Of a DNA stretch of 64,000 bases, positions 35,657 through 47,110 are shown piece by piece. A program made the translations under genes and the position numbers. Under the pieces are notes generated by a model, which was not told where the DNA came from, did no database searches, and worked only from the letters and a program-made list of their open reading frames with translations. The stretch is from Limnanthes douglasii subsp. nivea (taxonomy: Eukaryota; Streptophyta; Magnoliopsida; Brassicales; Limnanthaceae), in contig JAUPFV010000002.1 in the NCBI GenBank assembly GCA_036936605.1, positions 124,852,376 through 124,916,375 of the forward strand. The letters run 5' to 3'. Positions within the stretch are counted from its first letter, which is position 1. Each line of letters starts with the position of its first letter.

Positions 35657-36032
35657 TGGTGAGGATAATTTCGGTCTGAGGGTAATTTAGTCAGTTGTTT
35701 TGTAATGTTTTAATGGTATTTAATGTTTAGGTAGTTTGTAGTAAGAGATTTGAGCTGCCTAGTTGTATTAAATGTTCATTACCCTCATTAATGAAAGTGG
35801 TTGGGTATTTATACCCTTAATTATGGGCCACATGGGCTTTCGGGTCATACTTATGAATTTGGGTCGAATTCAAAGACCCATTAGTTATTAAGAATGTAGG
35901 TAATTAGCTTAGTCATGACGTGATTTAGTTTTTAATACATTTGTCCTGTTCGGATGGTTCAGTGGGTGGCTTTTGTCTGAATTGCCCCTGTCCAGTTCCC
36001 ACAGTGAGTGGTGAGAAAATCTGAAATCATCA
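35657..36032 (-). repeat. 3' (left) LTR of GYP-4, 376 bp
   Basis: It starts TGGTGAGGATAAT and ends GAAATCATCA. The point TTGG at 35859-35862 is where the four array junctions leave the LTR. Confidence 0.95.
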
Positions 36033-36046
36033 GTAGCCCCTTTTTT
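36033..36046 (-). promoter_or_regulatory. Polypurine tract of GYP-4
   Basis: On the minus strand AAAAAAGGGGCTAC lies directly upstream of the 3' LTR, the expected place and composition for the plus-strand primer of reverse transcription. Confidence 0.8.
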
Positions 36047-36472
36047 AGGTTATGTTCGAAGGCCTTTGGCAAGACCTACAAAATAATTCATGTGTACCCG
36101 TACTTACGTCCGGACAGATTTTGAATTGTGTAACGGCTTTATCCGGACTGGTGAAACTCCTAGAAACTGAACGGTTTTTGCCAGAGATCGTGGGACACGT
36201 GTCCTTCTCTGATTCGCCTCACCGGCCGTATTTCTCCTAGAATGACGCTCCCACTCACTTTAGAAAACAACCTCTTCAATTAATGTTGGTGACATCAGCG
36301 CCGTCTTTAATCATTACTCCCATCTTTTTGTCTTCTCCTAGGTATCAAAGCATCTTTTGTCTTTTTAGTATAAATTAGTCCAGTTTTCACTGTTTTACCA
36401 TGTTCATTATCTTTACTCTGTTAATCTTCAAAGCTTTTACCTCTCAAAAAACTCTTTTCTTGGTATAATTTT

Positions 36473-39455
36473 ATGTTCACAGCAAGAAACGCCCTGGTAA
36501 AAGGTGGGTGGCTCAACGTTTCGGAGTTAGAAAAAGCTCAAAAATTTGAACGAGAAAGGCGCATTGTTCCAGTCTTCCCTGTTTCTCCTATCGACAAATC
36601 TGAAACACCAAGTTCAGAACCTGATCGGGGTTCGTCTTCTACCAAAAGTTCTAAACCCAGAAGATTATTCCATCCCATTCTTTCACTAATCATTCTGGGC
36701 TCATCGGTCCGGGAATCAGAGCCTCTCTTTGAACCAGAGCAGGCAGTTACAAGCACTAAAAGACCTTCCCCATTCATCGCCATGGGATCAGATGCTGACA
36801 TCTCCCCAGAGAAGCTGGTAGATCGACGAAGAGGTCGTTTAGTGAAAGGGCAGGCTGCCACTGCACAACCTAAACCTCCAAAATCCATGCCTTCTAGGTC
36901 TGGGGCTAAGAGTAAAACTACAGGGTCAGAGGCACCCATAAAAATCCCCAAGGACAAGCTGTACGGTCCGGAGGCAACCAGTTCAAGCCTTCGGAAAGCG
37001 ACCTTCGGATCTGAGCCCCAGCCGGACTCCAGACCACAAGAGAAAAGTAATGCCCAACCATCTGGAGGGCCTACTGAGCCAACCATAGCTCTTCTCTCCC
37101 AAAAATAACCAATAATCCTTCCATGGTAACGGAAGATATAATAGAGGACGGTATCGAAGAAGCCCCTTTTGAGACCGACGTCTCCGGGAAAACAAGTGAG
37201 GTTGCTGCTGTCAAGACGAACAAAGGAAAGAAGAAGCTATGTTTAAAACACCCTGATCTGCCGGAGTGCCGTGTGGGAAAAGTGGGACCTTGCTTCCATA
37301 AGGTGAGTGTAAAGTACCTACTAGCTATGCAGAAGATCAATTATGCTTTTATTCATACAGCTGAACTAGGTCGGATCCGGACAAAGTGGGGGATCCCTGA
37401 GAACGTTAAAGTGAGGATACCAGTGGATCCGGAGACACTGATGGATTTTAAGCTTAGTGAGATAGTTTTCTTCACTAAGCTATTCAACTAGGGGCTTAGG
37501 CTTCCCTTAGATCCGGAGATCGTCAGATACTTCCATCTCATAAAGCTCTACCCAAGCCAATTGAGCCTCAACGCTTGGTATACGCTCATGGCCTGTATTA
37601 TGGCCTCCAGGATCTCCGGAATCCCTCTTCCAATGGAGCAGTTTGCTGCTGTGGCCAGCCTTTGCAGGAACCACCACATCCCCTTCTATCATTTTAACAT
37701 GGGCGATAATTATAAGGCGGTGGATGACTTACTTGAGTCGGAGAAAAGCTGGAAGACTCAATTTTTGTTCATCAGTGGTGCCTGTGAGAATGGGAGGAAA
37801 ATTAAAGCTGGTGTCAACCCAAGCATGCTTACCAGCAGATGGCAAAGCGCTGGTAAAAATCTCATCACATACTTCCACCTTTACTTATAACAAATTTGTA
37901 TGTCTAATTTCTCTTCTTTTGTTTTTTGGTAGTGCTCCATAAGGAGTTCAACGATTATTTAGAGGCTGGACAGACTACTTGTACCAAGCTAAATGCTTGG
38001 GCTGCTGAGAAATGGGGAAACCGCTTCCATAACTGTTTTACTGGAGGTAACTTGACAAGATCCCATCTCTGGAATACCACCGGCCGGAGGGACTTGTCTT
38101 GGGAGGAATTAACCACTCCACCCCCTCCGGGGGTGATTCTTCGGAAGACTGAGGGAAAAGATGGAAAGTTGACCTTGACGGGCAGAGCTAAAGCCCCAAG
38201 CAAAATGAAGGGCAAGAAAGGCAAAGCAAAGTAAGTTGGGGCCAAAGTCAACCCAGACGATATTGAGGAAAACGCCCCTGCAAGCCCAGAGGAGCAGGAA
38301 CAAGGAAGGATCGATGCTGCTTTGCTACAACTGGTAGAGGATGAGAGTACTAAAGAGGTGGTTGGATCTCCAAAGCCCCCAAAGGCATCCAAGAAGGACA
38401 GAAATTGGGGAGCTGAGGGTAGAGACAGGGAGGCCAAGAAAAAGAAAACCTCCAAGGGAGATGAGGTCGCTCTCCTGGCTCCGGAGTCCTTTCCTCTGGT
38501 TGATCCAACAGACTCAACTCAAGCAGAGGAAATCCCAAGTGATTTTCACACCGGAGAGGGCGCCGGAGGGAATATCAACATCGATGGAGTAGACATCAGC
38601 GGGCTTCAAGGGATTGGTCTTTACTTTAATGACCTTGAAAAACATGATTTCGCCGGCCCTTACCTTCCCCCAAGCTCCTCGAACATGGTTACCTTCAACG
38701 GTAACTCTTTTTCTGTTTCAAGTGAGAGAGACATTGTCACCCACACCTTATTGAGCAATATCCAGCCGGTGCTTACCTTGGAGAAGCAAGTGCAAAATCA
38801 GTCAGCCATCATCAACACACTCAACTCCGATAAAGAGAAATTATCTAGCAACCTCCTCACTGCCAAATAAAATACTGAGGCATTGAAGAGAGAGAATGAA
38901 GAGTTGAAGAAAAGTCAGGAGGACTTGGCCACCAAGCTGGCCACTTCGGAGGGAGCTGTCAAAGAACTCCAATTGAAGCAATCTGATCTGGAGAAAAACC
39001 TCTCTTCTTTAAAAGAGGAGATGAAGGCCAAAGACAACATCATTCAGACCCTAACTAATGACAAGATTTCGCTTGAAAATACTGTATCCAAGGCTGAACA
39101 AAAAAAAACTGACTTGTTAAAGGAGCAAGAAAAAATAATCCAAGCTAGAATTGATGCTTATACCAACGAGGTGATAGACTCTCAGGAGGAAAGGTATGCT
39201 GAAGTCAAGTCAGATATGGTCTTGCTCTTTCATGAGAAATTTCCTAAGAGGACGGTGGGAGATCTATGAAGTTTTGTGGAGTATGAAGACATTCCATTCC
39301 ATACGATGGCGTATGGTAATAAGAAGAACTATTCCAGTGGTTGAGATGACACAATTGATCAAGATTAACGGACCGGGGAAAGTCCAGATGAAGAAAACAA
39401 TGATCCTAAGAAGAAGCCAAGTGAGGCTGAGCCATCTGAGAAAGCTCAGTCTTAA
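36473..39455 (+). pseudogene. Antisense ORF of GYP-4, full length but broken
   Basis: It starts at ATG 36473, with a short 5' leader after the LTR. The first segment (36473-37108) is basic and S/P-rich (RRGRLVKGQ). After a frameshift at about 37100 the globular block follows (37123-37852) with LCLKHPDLPECRVGKVGPC, RTKWGIPENVKV, LRLPLDPEIVRY and NAWYTLMACIM, and a stop at 37489. A GT-AG intron of 80 bp (37853-37932) matches that of GYP-1. The second exon has VLHKEFNDYLEAG and a PPPPGVILRKT stretch, then coiled coil (38750-39270) and an acidic tail ending at TAA 39453-39455. More stops lie at 38232, 38868 and 39267. It is transcribed against gag-pol, by inference. Confidence 0.82.
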
Positions 39456-39957
39456 AATATTAATTATCTTTTAATTTTTTGTGTTTGAACCAAAGTCCTT
39501 GGATGGCCAAGGCAATTTTTGTAATTGTGTCCGGACCTTGTCCGGATAAAACCTTTTTGTTTGAAAATTCAAAGTCCTTGGATGGCCAAGGCATTTCGCA
39601 TATTTCAATGGGTAGTTTTATTTTGCACAACTTTTGCATTGTTTCATAGTTTTTCAACTTTGATGGCTAACATTTAAACAGCCCTTAGTTATTTTACAAG
39701 TATTTTAAAGTGAGAGTGTTTAAATTCTCCGATGACAAATGTTTAAGTAGTCATCACTATACCAGCTTAATCCGGTCTGCCACAAAAAAAATCAAAGAAA
39801 CTATCAATCGAAACACTCAGAATTTTTTAAGAAGGTATCGAATTTTATTTAAAAACCCGGACACCTCATTAAAACCTCCCCGCGCCACCAGGGTAGGAAA
39901 GAGTATGCCCCCAAATATTTACATGAACTTTTAAACAAGTAAATATTTACATAGTTT
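39456..39957. other. GYP-4 spacer between convergent aORF and integrase
   Basis: The two hairpin motifs CCTTGGATGGCCAAGG (39497-39512, 39576-39591) are both perfect here, and CCTCATTAAAACC lies at 39864-39876. No coding sequence is seen. Confidence 0.65.
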
Positions 39958-41087
39958 TCATTCCAAGTATAACCGGAGGTGTTCAATGTTCCAGGGGTGA
40001 TTCAAAATCCTTACATCCTTATCTTGGAGCCGGTATGTTCCAGGCTTAAGCTTTTCACTGACCACATAGGGTCCTTCCCAAGTCGGAGCTAACTTGCCGA
40101 ACTGTTTCTCCTTGGTATGTAGGAAGACTTTCCTCAGCACTTTATCCCTTGGTTGAAAATCCCTCTCTTAATTTTAGAAGCAAACCTGCTTCTCATCAAA
40201 CTTTGATAGTGTGTGGATCTGAGGTGAGCCTTAACTCTTCTTTCTTCCATCAAGTCAAGCTGGCCTCTGACCGCCACTTCGTTAGCGTGTTCGGAAAAAT
40301 TATGAACTCGAAATGAAGGAAGAGTAGCTTCTATGGGAGCTATGGAATCCATCCCATATACTAAGGCAAAAGGAGACTCTTTTGTTGCAGCCCCGGGAGT
40401 GGTCCGGTAGGCCCATAAGACTTCTTGTAGATAACTTGGCCATTTTCCAGCAGCTCCTTCTAAATTCTTTTTAAGACCGGACAATATGGTCCTATTACCC
40501 ACTTAAATTTGACCATTTTACTGAGGGTGGAAAGCAGAAGAGGGGCAGTGTTGAATGCCTCTAGAGGCACATAAATTCTCCATTTCCTTGTTGTCGAATT
40601 GTGGCCCATTGTCTGCAGTTATCTTTTGTGGAACCCCAAATCTGAAAAAAATATTAGACATGATGAATTTGATAACAGCTTTCGAGGTAGTTCCTGCCAA
40701 TGGGGCTGCTTCGATCCACTTCGAAAAGTAATCAATGGCAAAAATTATAGTTCTGCACCCCCCGGACGCCATGGGTAGAGGTCCCACTAAATCCAGCCCC
40801 CACTGAGCAAAATGTATTGGCTCAGAAATTGACTCCAAAGGGACAGCTGGGGTATGAATTTCATTGCTGTATTGTTGGCATGGATCACACTTCTTCACCA
40901 AATCCTTGGCATCTTGCATTATGGAGGGCCAGTAGTACCCAGCTAACAAAACTCTTCTAGTTAGAGCCCTGAATCCACAGTGTGCTGATCCCTCACCATC
41001 ATGTGATTCAGAGAGAACTATTTGAGACTCATCGATCCCCAAACATCGTAAGAGGGGTTTACTATAGGATTTTTTTATAAAGAACAT
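39958..41087 (-). pseudogene. GYP-4 integrase
   Basis: Frames 41087-40518, 40502-40134 and 40140-39958 cover zinc binding (SHDGEGSAHCG, CDPCQQYSN), DLVGPLPMASG, TADNGPQFDNKE and the C-terminal LAPTWEGPYVVSEKLKPGTYRL. A stop near 40505 falls just before the expected catalytic glutamate region and a frameshift near 40140 cuts the C-terminal domain. Confidence 0.88.
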
Positions 41088-42344
41088 CTCTTAGGATGAC
41101 AAAACCACGAGCCTTGTATTTTATTTTTCTTGCTACTATTTTTTCCGGAGGCAAGATGTCATCTGAGAGATATTGAAGGAGAGGAAATCTCCAATCTTGG
41201 GGTTGTTTCATTTGTATATTCAAACTTTCTTCTTCCTTATCCGGATTGATTTGAATAGATGGGCACTCTTGCATATGAATCCAAGGGTAGGACTCTGAGT
41301 AGGCTATGGTTGCCAAGGAGTCTGCTAGCGTATTTTCCGTTCGAGGTATGTGTTCATATGTGATACTTTTGAAATTGAATGCCACTTCTTTGGGAACAAA
41401 TAAGTATTTAACCAGCTGCTCCTTTTTGCCTTCGGATTGACCTTGTGCATGATAGATAAGAAGCTGAGAATCGCTCATTAACCTGACTCTTTTGGCTCCA
41501 CAAATGAGAGCTAACTTTAAACCGGCTATAGCAGCTTCATACTCGGACTCATTATTAGAAGCCCTGAAAGCAAAACAAATAGCCGGGTACATCCGATCAC
41601 CGTACAGAGAGGTTAAACATATCCCAGCACCACAACCCATGGTACTTGATCCACCATCAGTCCGGATAACCCATACTTTTTTATCTTTTACACCGGTTGC
41701 TTGCTTGATATCCCTGTCTGAATCGAATTCAACTAAGAAATCAGCCATAGTTTGGGCTTTGACTGCTGTTCGAGGGGCAAAATCAATATCGTAGTCTCCC
41801 AGCTCTACTGACCACTTGGTCATTCTACTTGAAATGTCTGCCTTTTGGAGAAGGTTTTTCAAGGGGAAAGACGTCCGGACAATGATAGAATGAGCCTGAA
41901 AGTAGGGTCTCATTTTCCTCACAGCAATCACCAAGGCTAGTGCTAATTTTTCGAGTTTCAAATACCATTTTTCTGCATCTATCAAGCTTTTGCTGATATA
42001 GTACACCGGACGAGGATAGTTATCCACCTCCCTTACCAATACTGCACTTATAGCATATAAACTGCTAAGTACACGTAGAGGGTCTCTCCATCAATACGTT
42101 TAAACAAGGTTTTAGGGGAAGATAAATGTTTCTTAATTTCATCGAAAGCCTCACCACACTATGGAGACCAGTTGAAGTCTTTTGCACCTTTCAAAGTCTG
42201 GATAAACGGGGCACACCTGTCCGAAGACCTTGAGATAAAACGGTTTAATGCAGCCAACCTCCCTGTCAATCGTTGTACTTCTTTAATATTTCGAGTAGGC
42301 TCCATCTGTAGTAAAGCATTAAGTTGGTCTAGATCAGGCTGTAT
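41062..42344 (-). pseudogene. GYP-4 RNase H domains and tether
   Basis: The frame 42039-41062 runs from the first, retroviral-type RNase H (YYISKSLIDAEKWYLKLEK, PLKNLLQKADISSRMTKWSVEL) into the second RNase HI-like domain (RTDGGSSTMGCGAGICL, NNESEYEAAIAGLKL, MSDSQLLIYHAQG, ENTLADSLAT) with all four acidic positions present. This is the best preserved enzyme block of GYP-4. The region 42040-42344, joining it to RT, has stops. Confidence 0.86.
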
Positions 42345-43240
42345 TTATTTCTCACTTATCACATACCCCAAGAATTTCCCGGACTGCACTCCAAAGACAC
42401 ATTTTTCTGGATTCAATTTTAAATTCACTTTTACCAAGTTGGCAAAAGTTTCCCAGAGATCTCTCAAGTGTAGTTCTTCGTCCACACTTTTTACCATCAT
42501 GTCATCGATGTAAACTTCCATGTTTCTTCCATTTTGATCAGCAAAAGCCTTGTTCACCAACCTCTGATAATTAGCCCCAACATTTTTTAACCCAAACGGC
42601 ATCACCTTAGAACAATGGAGGCCCCTATCAGTAACAAATGTAGTATGTTCTTGATCCTTCGGATCTACTTAAATCTGATTATATCCGGAGAAGGCATCCA
42701 TAAAAGACAACAGCTTATTTCCAGACGTAGAGTCCACCAGGTGATCAATTTGGGGGACCGGATATAAATCTTTTGGGCAAGCTCTGTTGAGATCTGTGAA
42801 ATCGATGCACATACGCCACTTACCATTTTTCTTCTTTACCAACACCGGATTGGCTGTCCATAAAGGGTATTGATATTTCTTTATGTGCCCCATTTTAGTT
42901 AGTCGGTCAACCTTTTGAACTATGACATCAGTTTTTTCCTTAGAAAAGGCTCTCCTCTTTTGTACAACAGGTGTTATATCCCTTCGGATGGATAATTAGT
43001 GTGGTATAATGTCTACTGGTACTCCGGTTACATCAGCGTTGCACCAAGCAAAGACATGTTGATGGTCTTTCAAGAAACCTAACATTTTACCCTTTAATTC
43101 TGATATCATCTTGGATCCTATCTTGACACTTTTTCCTTCAGCAATAGAGTAAGTTTCAACTTCTTCAATTGGTATTAGAACACCAGGGGTCTCTCTGGGG
43201 TCATCAATTTCACCCTCCCCCATGAGGGCCCCTCAAACTG
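42345..43240 (-). pseudogene. GYP-4 reverse transcriptase
   Basis: Frames 43223-42996 (linker with SVKIGSKMISELKGK, HVFAWCNADVTGVP), 42893-42669 (KKKNGKWRMCIDFTDLNRA, FMDAFSGYNQI) and 42605-42345 (MPFGLKNVGANYQRL, intact YIDD at 42501-42512). Stops at about 42668 and 42994 interrupt it. Compared with GYP-1 the catalytic box is intact. Confidence 0.88.
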
Positions 43241-43249
43241 TTATTCCTC

Positions 43250-44126
43250 AATGATCCGGACTGCCCCCAACGTCTGAGGGGCCAGTGTTGTTGCATAACA
43301 CTCTCTTTCTACCTTTTGGCTGCTTCGAACAACTCCCACTTGTCCTTACACAGCATACTTCAAACATTGGTGGAATGTTGAAGCCACAGCATGCATCATG
43401 GAGAGCCAAGATCTCCCCAGAATGGCATTATAACAAGTGGGACAATCCACCACTATAAAAAGTATTCTAACCAGCTTTTTAAAAGGGCCTTTGCCCAACA
43501 AAACCTCTTCTTCGAACTCCCCGATCACGTCTGCTGAGCTTCCAGTGAAACCCACAATTGACCTGTTCGAACGCTGAATTACTGCTGGATTCTTCATTTT
43601 TGTAGGAAGTCAAAAAGAGAATATTGGCTGAACTTCCGGTGTCTGCCAAAATTCGTCTTATGTCATTGCCCTCAATGGATGCTCCTATGACAACAACATC
43701 TTCATGAGGACCAGCAATATCCCTCAAGTCGTCCTCATTGAAAATAATGAAGGGAAATGGAATTTGTGATTTATAGGAAGTCATGCCTCCTTCCAGTTGG
43801 GTAGCTAAAGTATGAACGTGCCTCTTTCTCGAAGAAGCAGTTGGTGCAGTCATGGTGTCTCCCCCGAATATTGTAAGTGACTGAAAAAAGCTAATAAGTT
43901 TGGACACCGTCTTCCAATGCTCTGTGATAACACCCACTTTATTCCGGGTTGGATCAGGATCTAAATATTCTGACTCTACATCAAACCTTTCGATTATTAC
44001 CATAGCCCCATCCGGAGCCGATGTGCCTGCATTGTTTGGACCAGCCCGATGAGCATTATCAAGCCTATTTCCATTTCTTCTTTTAACATACGTTCCCAAC
44101 TTTCCTCGTTCAATCAAATTTTTCAC
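43250..44126 (-). pseudogene. GYP-4 aspartic protease region
   Basis: Frames 44126-43479 and 43597-43346 overlap across a frameshift near 43600. The active site reads ILADTGSSANILF and the second block NAILGRSWLSMMHAVAST. The upstream part (NGNRLDNAHRAGPNNAGTSAPDG) follows gag with a stop between. Confidence 0.85.
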
Positions 44127-44129
44127 TTC

Positions 44130-45650
44130 TTATTTCAACGCAATACAATCTTCAATGTTATGGCTAATATCATGGTGATACTGGCAGAAACAATTATTAC
44201 GGCTCTCCTTGGGAGATTGCAATGCAGTCGGCCTTTTGTAATGTACTTCGTCTTTTGTTTTGTCATAAATGGTGGCTACGCTTTCTTTCAACTCAGCAAA
44301 CCACTTTGGTTGAACCCAAGGCCTCCGCTTATTTCTAGATTGATGGCTCTGGGCTGGTACAGCTGGATGGGATTGAGCCTTGGCTCTGTTATGACCCTGT
44401 CCGGCTTCCTTGGCCTTGTTCCCGGACTGGTTCTGGTTTTGATTTGGTGCAGCTGGAGCAGACCTCACCTGTCTGTGCACCCTGGTTTTCTTTTGTTTCA
44501 TCCACATTAATCTGTTTACCGACCTGATTCAGCAGACCTCCCAACGTCATGGCCTTTTTTCGAGTTACTGAATCAACCAAGTTTCCAGGGTTTAAGCCCT
44601 GACTCAGAGAAGCTACTGCTACTTGTTCAAAGCAATCACCCAATCCATTCTTGGTGTTTACAAAACGACTTATGTATTCTTTTAAGGATTCGTTTGGTTC
44701 TTGGGCACAATGGATAATTGTGTCTCCATTGCCCTTTACTTCTTTACTTCCAACAAACTGCCTCCGAAAGGCCACCTAAAAAGTATCAAAATTTCTGATG
44801 CAGCCTTGTGGCAAACTGTTGTACCACTTCAGAGCACTCCCCGTAAAAGATTGGGAGAATGCTCTACAAAGTAATTTATCATCATCATCAAAATTCATCA
44901 TAAATTTTTTTAATTGTTCCAAGTGGTTATCCGGATCTTTACTGCCATCATATTTTTCCATTTTTGTACTGTCAAACCTCTTGGGCAGGTTTCCGGACAA
45001 TATCTTGGAGGATAATGGAGATTGTCTCCAATTCCGGCCACGGCTAAATACAGTATCTTCGTTGGGAGTTGCAAAGATACATGGCTCATCATGGAAGGCA
45101 AAAGGATTTATTAACAAGCGGTCTACGTGTCTCCGGCCATGAATATGACTGTGAGACGATCCTTTACTCAGATGCCTCTTCAACCTTCCATGCCTGTCCC
45201 TCTTTCTTGAGTACTTTTTAACCAACTTTTGTTTCTTTTTAGAACGACCTTCATCGTTGCTGGATGACAAGGACTCTTCAAGTCCATCTTCATTCGAGGA
45301 GCTACTAGAAGACTCTGAGTCTGAATCTGAGCTCTCTACCGGTTTAGACCGTTGAGACTTTTTTTGAGCTAGCATGCGTCTTTTTTTGCACTGACATGGG
45401 TCTTCGATGGTTCATGCTCTCTTGGATTGTCAGTATGATGAGCTGCTGACACCTTAGACTTCTCTTTTGTGCCCATCTCTGCCCTTTTGGTAGCCCTCAA
45501 AGCTTCTATTTCAACTTTCAGCCTATCTCGCTCCTATATTCATCATTTTCTCCCACCACTTCTGCCAAAGCTAGTGGCGGGTCCTGCTCGTCCGGATTCA
45601 TCCAAACTGGTTTTTCTTGATGGTTTTGAATGCTAGATTCAGGTACCTTC
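44130..45650 (-). pseudogene. GYP-4 gag
   Basis: The longest part (45375-44776) has the serine/acid tract ESSDSDSESSSSSSNEDG, a basic KKKQKLVKKYSRKRDRHGR block and the conserved NLPKRFDSTKMEKYDGSKDP and LKWYNSLPQGCIRNFDTF core. A stop at 44776 separates it from AFRRQFVGSKEVKG (44775-44389). A frameshift at about 44510 leads to the last part with CQYHHDISHNIEDCIALK (44507-44130). The N-terminus extends to about 45650. Confidence 0.86.
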
Positions 45651-45654
45651 TCCT

Positions 45655-45671
45655 CCCACTATGGTCGCCAA
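45655..45671 (-). promoter_or_regulatory. Primer-binding site of GYP-4
   Basis: TTGGCGACCATAGTGGG on the minus strand, two bases inside the 5' LTR end. Confidence 0.75.
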
Positions 45672-45673
45672 CT

Positions 45674-46047
45674 TGGTGAGGATAATTTTGGTCTGAGGGT
45701 AATTTAGTCAGTTGTTTCGTAATGTTTCAAGGGTATTTAATTTTTGGGTAGTTTGTAGTGAGAGATTTGAGCTGCCTAGTTGTATTAAATGTTCATTACC
45801 CTCATTAATGAAAGTGGTTGGGTATTTATACCCTTCATTATGGGCCACATGGGCTTTCGTGTCATACTTATGAATTTGGGTCGAGTTCAAAAACCCATTA
45901 GTTATTAAGCAAGTAGGTAATTAGCTTAGTCATGACGTGATTTAGTTTTTTACATTTGTCCTGTTCGGATGGTTCAGTGGGTGGCTTTTGTCCGAATTGC
46001 CCCTGTCCAGTTCCCACAGTGAGTGGTGAGAAAATCCAAACTCATCA
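45674..46047 (-). repeat. 5' (right) LTR of GYP-4, 374 bp
   Basis: It starts TGGTGAGGATAATTTTGG and ends AAACTCATCA, followed by the GTAGT duplication (46048-46052). Confidence 0.95.
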
Positions 46048-46052
46048 GTAGT

Positions 46053-47110
46053 GACAAACGATTCCTCCATATAATCACATTGGTCTGACTTGGTTAAAAT
46101 CGAAGGACTCTCTTGCAGCAAGATCCAAGGATAATCTTCCTTATAAGCGATATTTTCTAATGAATCAACCATTGTATTGCTTCCTCGACTTATATATTCC
46201 ACAACAACATGATCGAATAGTAGCATAAAATTTCAGAGCTCTCGAATATACAAAATTAAGCGATCCTTTTTTTGCTTCAGAGTTTCAAGATACTTGATTT
46301 GCTACTAATTGAGAATCTGTCTTTAATCGCACTGATGTTTCTCCACATATCTTCGCAAGTATCAAACCAGCCAAAACAACTTCATATTCAGCTTCATTAT
46401 TCAAAGCATGAAAACCAAATTTGGTGGATTTAAGCATTTTTTCTCCAAATGGAGCAACTAACTGAACTCTAGCGTTGTATCCCAAAATACTAGATTCGTC
46501 ATCAGTTCGAATAACCCGCATCGAATTCACTGGTAAAACATCTTTGTTATCTTCTTTGTCCGATCTGTTCGAATGAAATTTGACGAGAAAATCTGCCAAA
46601 TCTTGAGCTTTAATTGCAATTCGAGGTGTGAACAAAATATCATAATCTTCTAACTCCACTGACCACTTGGTTATTCTCCCTGAGATATTAAGACGTTGCA
46701 AAACATTTTTCAAGGGAAATGAAGTTTGAACTTCAATAGTATGGGCTTGAAAATAAGGGCGCATCTTTCGAGCAGCCACCACCAATGCTAATGCTAACTT
46801 CTCGAGCTTCAAATATCTCTTTTCTGCTGCCACCAAACTTTTGCTCACATAGTACACCGGCTTCGGAATTTCTGAATCTTCGCTTATCAATACCGTACTT
46901 ACTGCAAAATCTGAAACCGTAATGTATAAAAAAAGGTGTTCTCCACTTCGAGGCTTTGATAAAATCTTTGGTGATGATAATATATTCTTGATACTTGTAA
47001 ACGCCGCTTTACAATCTGAAGTCCATTCAAAATTCTTTGTCCCTCGTAACAATTGAAAAAAAGGAAAACATTTATCAGAAAATCTAGAAAATAAATCAAT
47101 TAAGTGCTGA
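46053..47110 (-). pseudogene. GYP-3 RNase H domains
   Basis: The frame 47052-46285 covers the first RNase H (YYVSKSLVAAEKRYLKLEK, PLKNVLQRLNISGRITKWSVEL) and most of the second domain, with RTDDESSILGYNA where GYP-4 has RTDGGSSTMGCGA, NNEAEYEVVLAGL and KTDSQLVANQ. The frame 46226-46053 continues with SRGSNTMVDSLENIAY. The glycine after the catalytic D is replaced and a stop lies near 46284. The reading is cut at 46053 by GYP-4 and resumes in array unit 5 and, by copying, unit 1. Confidence 0.85.

Larger units (their letters stand above)
23511..35858. repeat. Five-unit tandem array of about 2.47 kb (nascent satellite)
   Basis: Each unit consists of the GYP-3 aORF tail, the aORF-integrase spacer with a 35-bp minisatellite, the integrase region up to the GYP-4 insertion site, and the first 200-206 bp of the GYP-4-type LTR. 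Units start at 23511, 25992, 28458, 30929 and 33395; lengths are 2481, 2466, 2471, 2466 and 2464 bp. The last unit runs into the full GYP-4 left LTR. At each of the four junctions LTR sequence ending AATTTGG passes directly into aORF sequence (TTGGCTGCTGAG or TTGGTTATTGAG). Only TTGG is shared by both parents. Units 1-2 and 3-4 are near-identical at a shift of 4937 bp. Confidence 0.95.
33395..35858. repeat. Array unit 5, contiguous with GYP-4
   Basis: It has the TTGGTTATTGAG start and 24-bp deletion of unit 3 and an integrase body closest to units 2/4, but without the palindrome mutation. Private changes occur in the 35-bp block (GCATTTGTTGAACG, AACTTAATAGTGTATT). It ends inside the complete left LTR of GYP-4. 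Confidence 0.93.
35657..46047 (-). mobile_element. GYP-4: complete Tat-like gypsy element inserted in GYP-3
   Basis: Two LTRs of 376 and 374 bp bound a 9.6-kb interior, and the 5-bp target duplication GTAGT flanks it (35652-35656, 46048-46052). Minus-strand order is 5' LTR, primer site, gag, protease, RT, RNase H, integrase, with the aORF on the plus strand and a polypurine tract next to the 3' LTR. The LTRs differ at roughly 15-20 positions by eye, so insertion is not recent. Coding regions carry stops and frameshifts. It lies between the RNase H and integrase of GYP-3 in the same orientation. Confidence 0.95.

Noticed and set aside
37955..38455. Minus-strand open stretch of 166 residues in GYP-4
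   Set aside because: It is the shadow of the aORF second exon on the plus strand.
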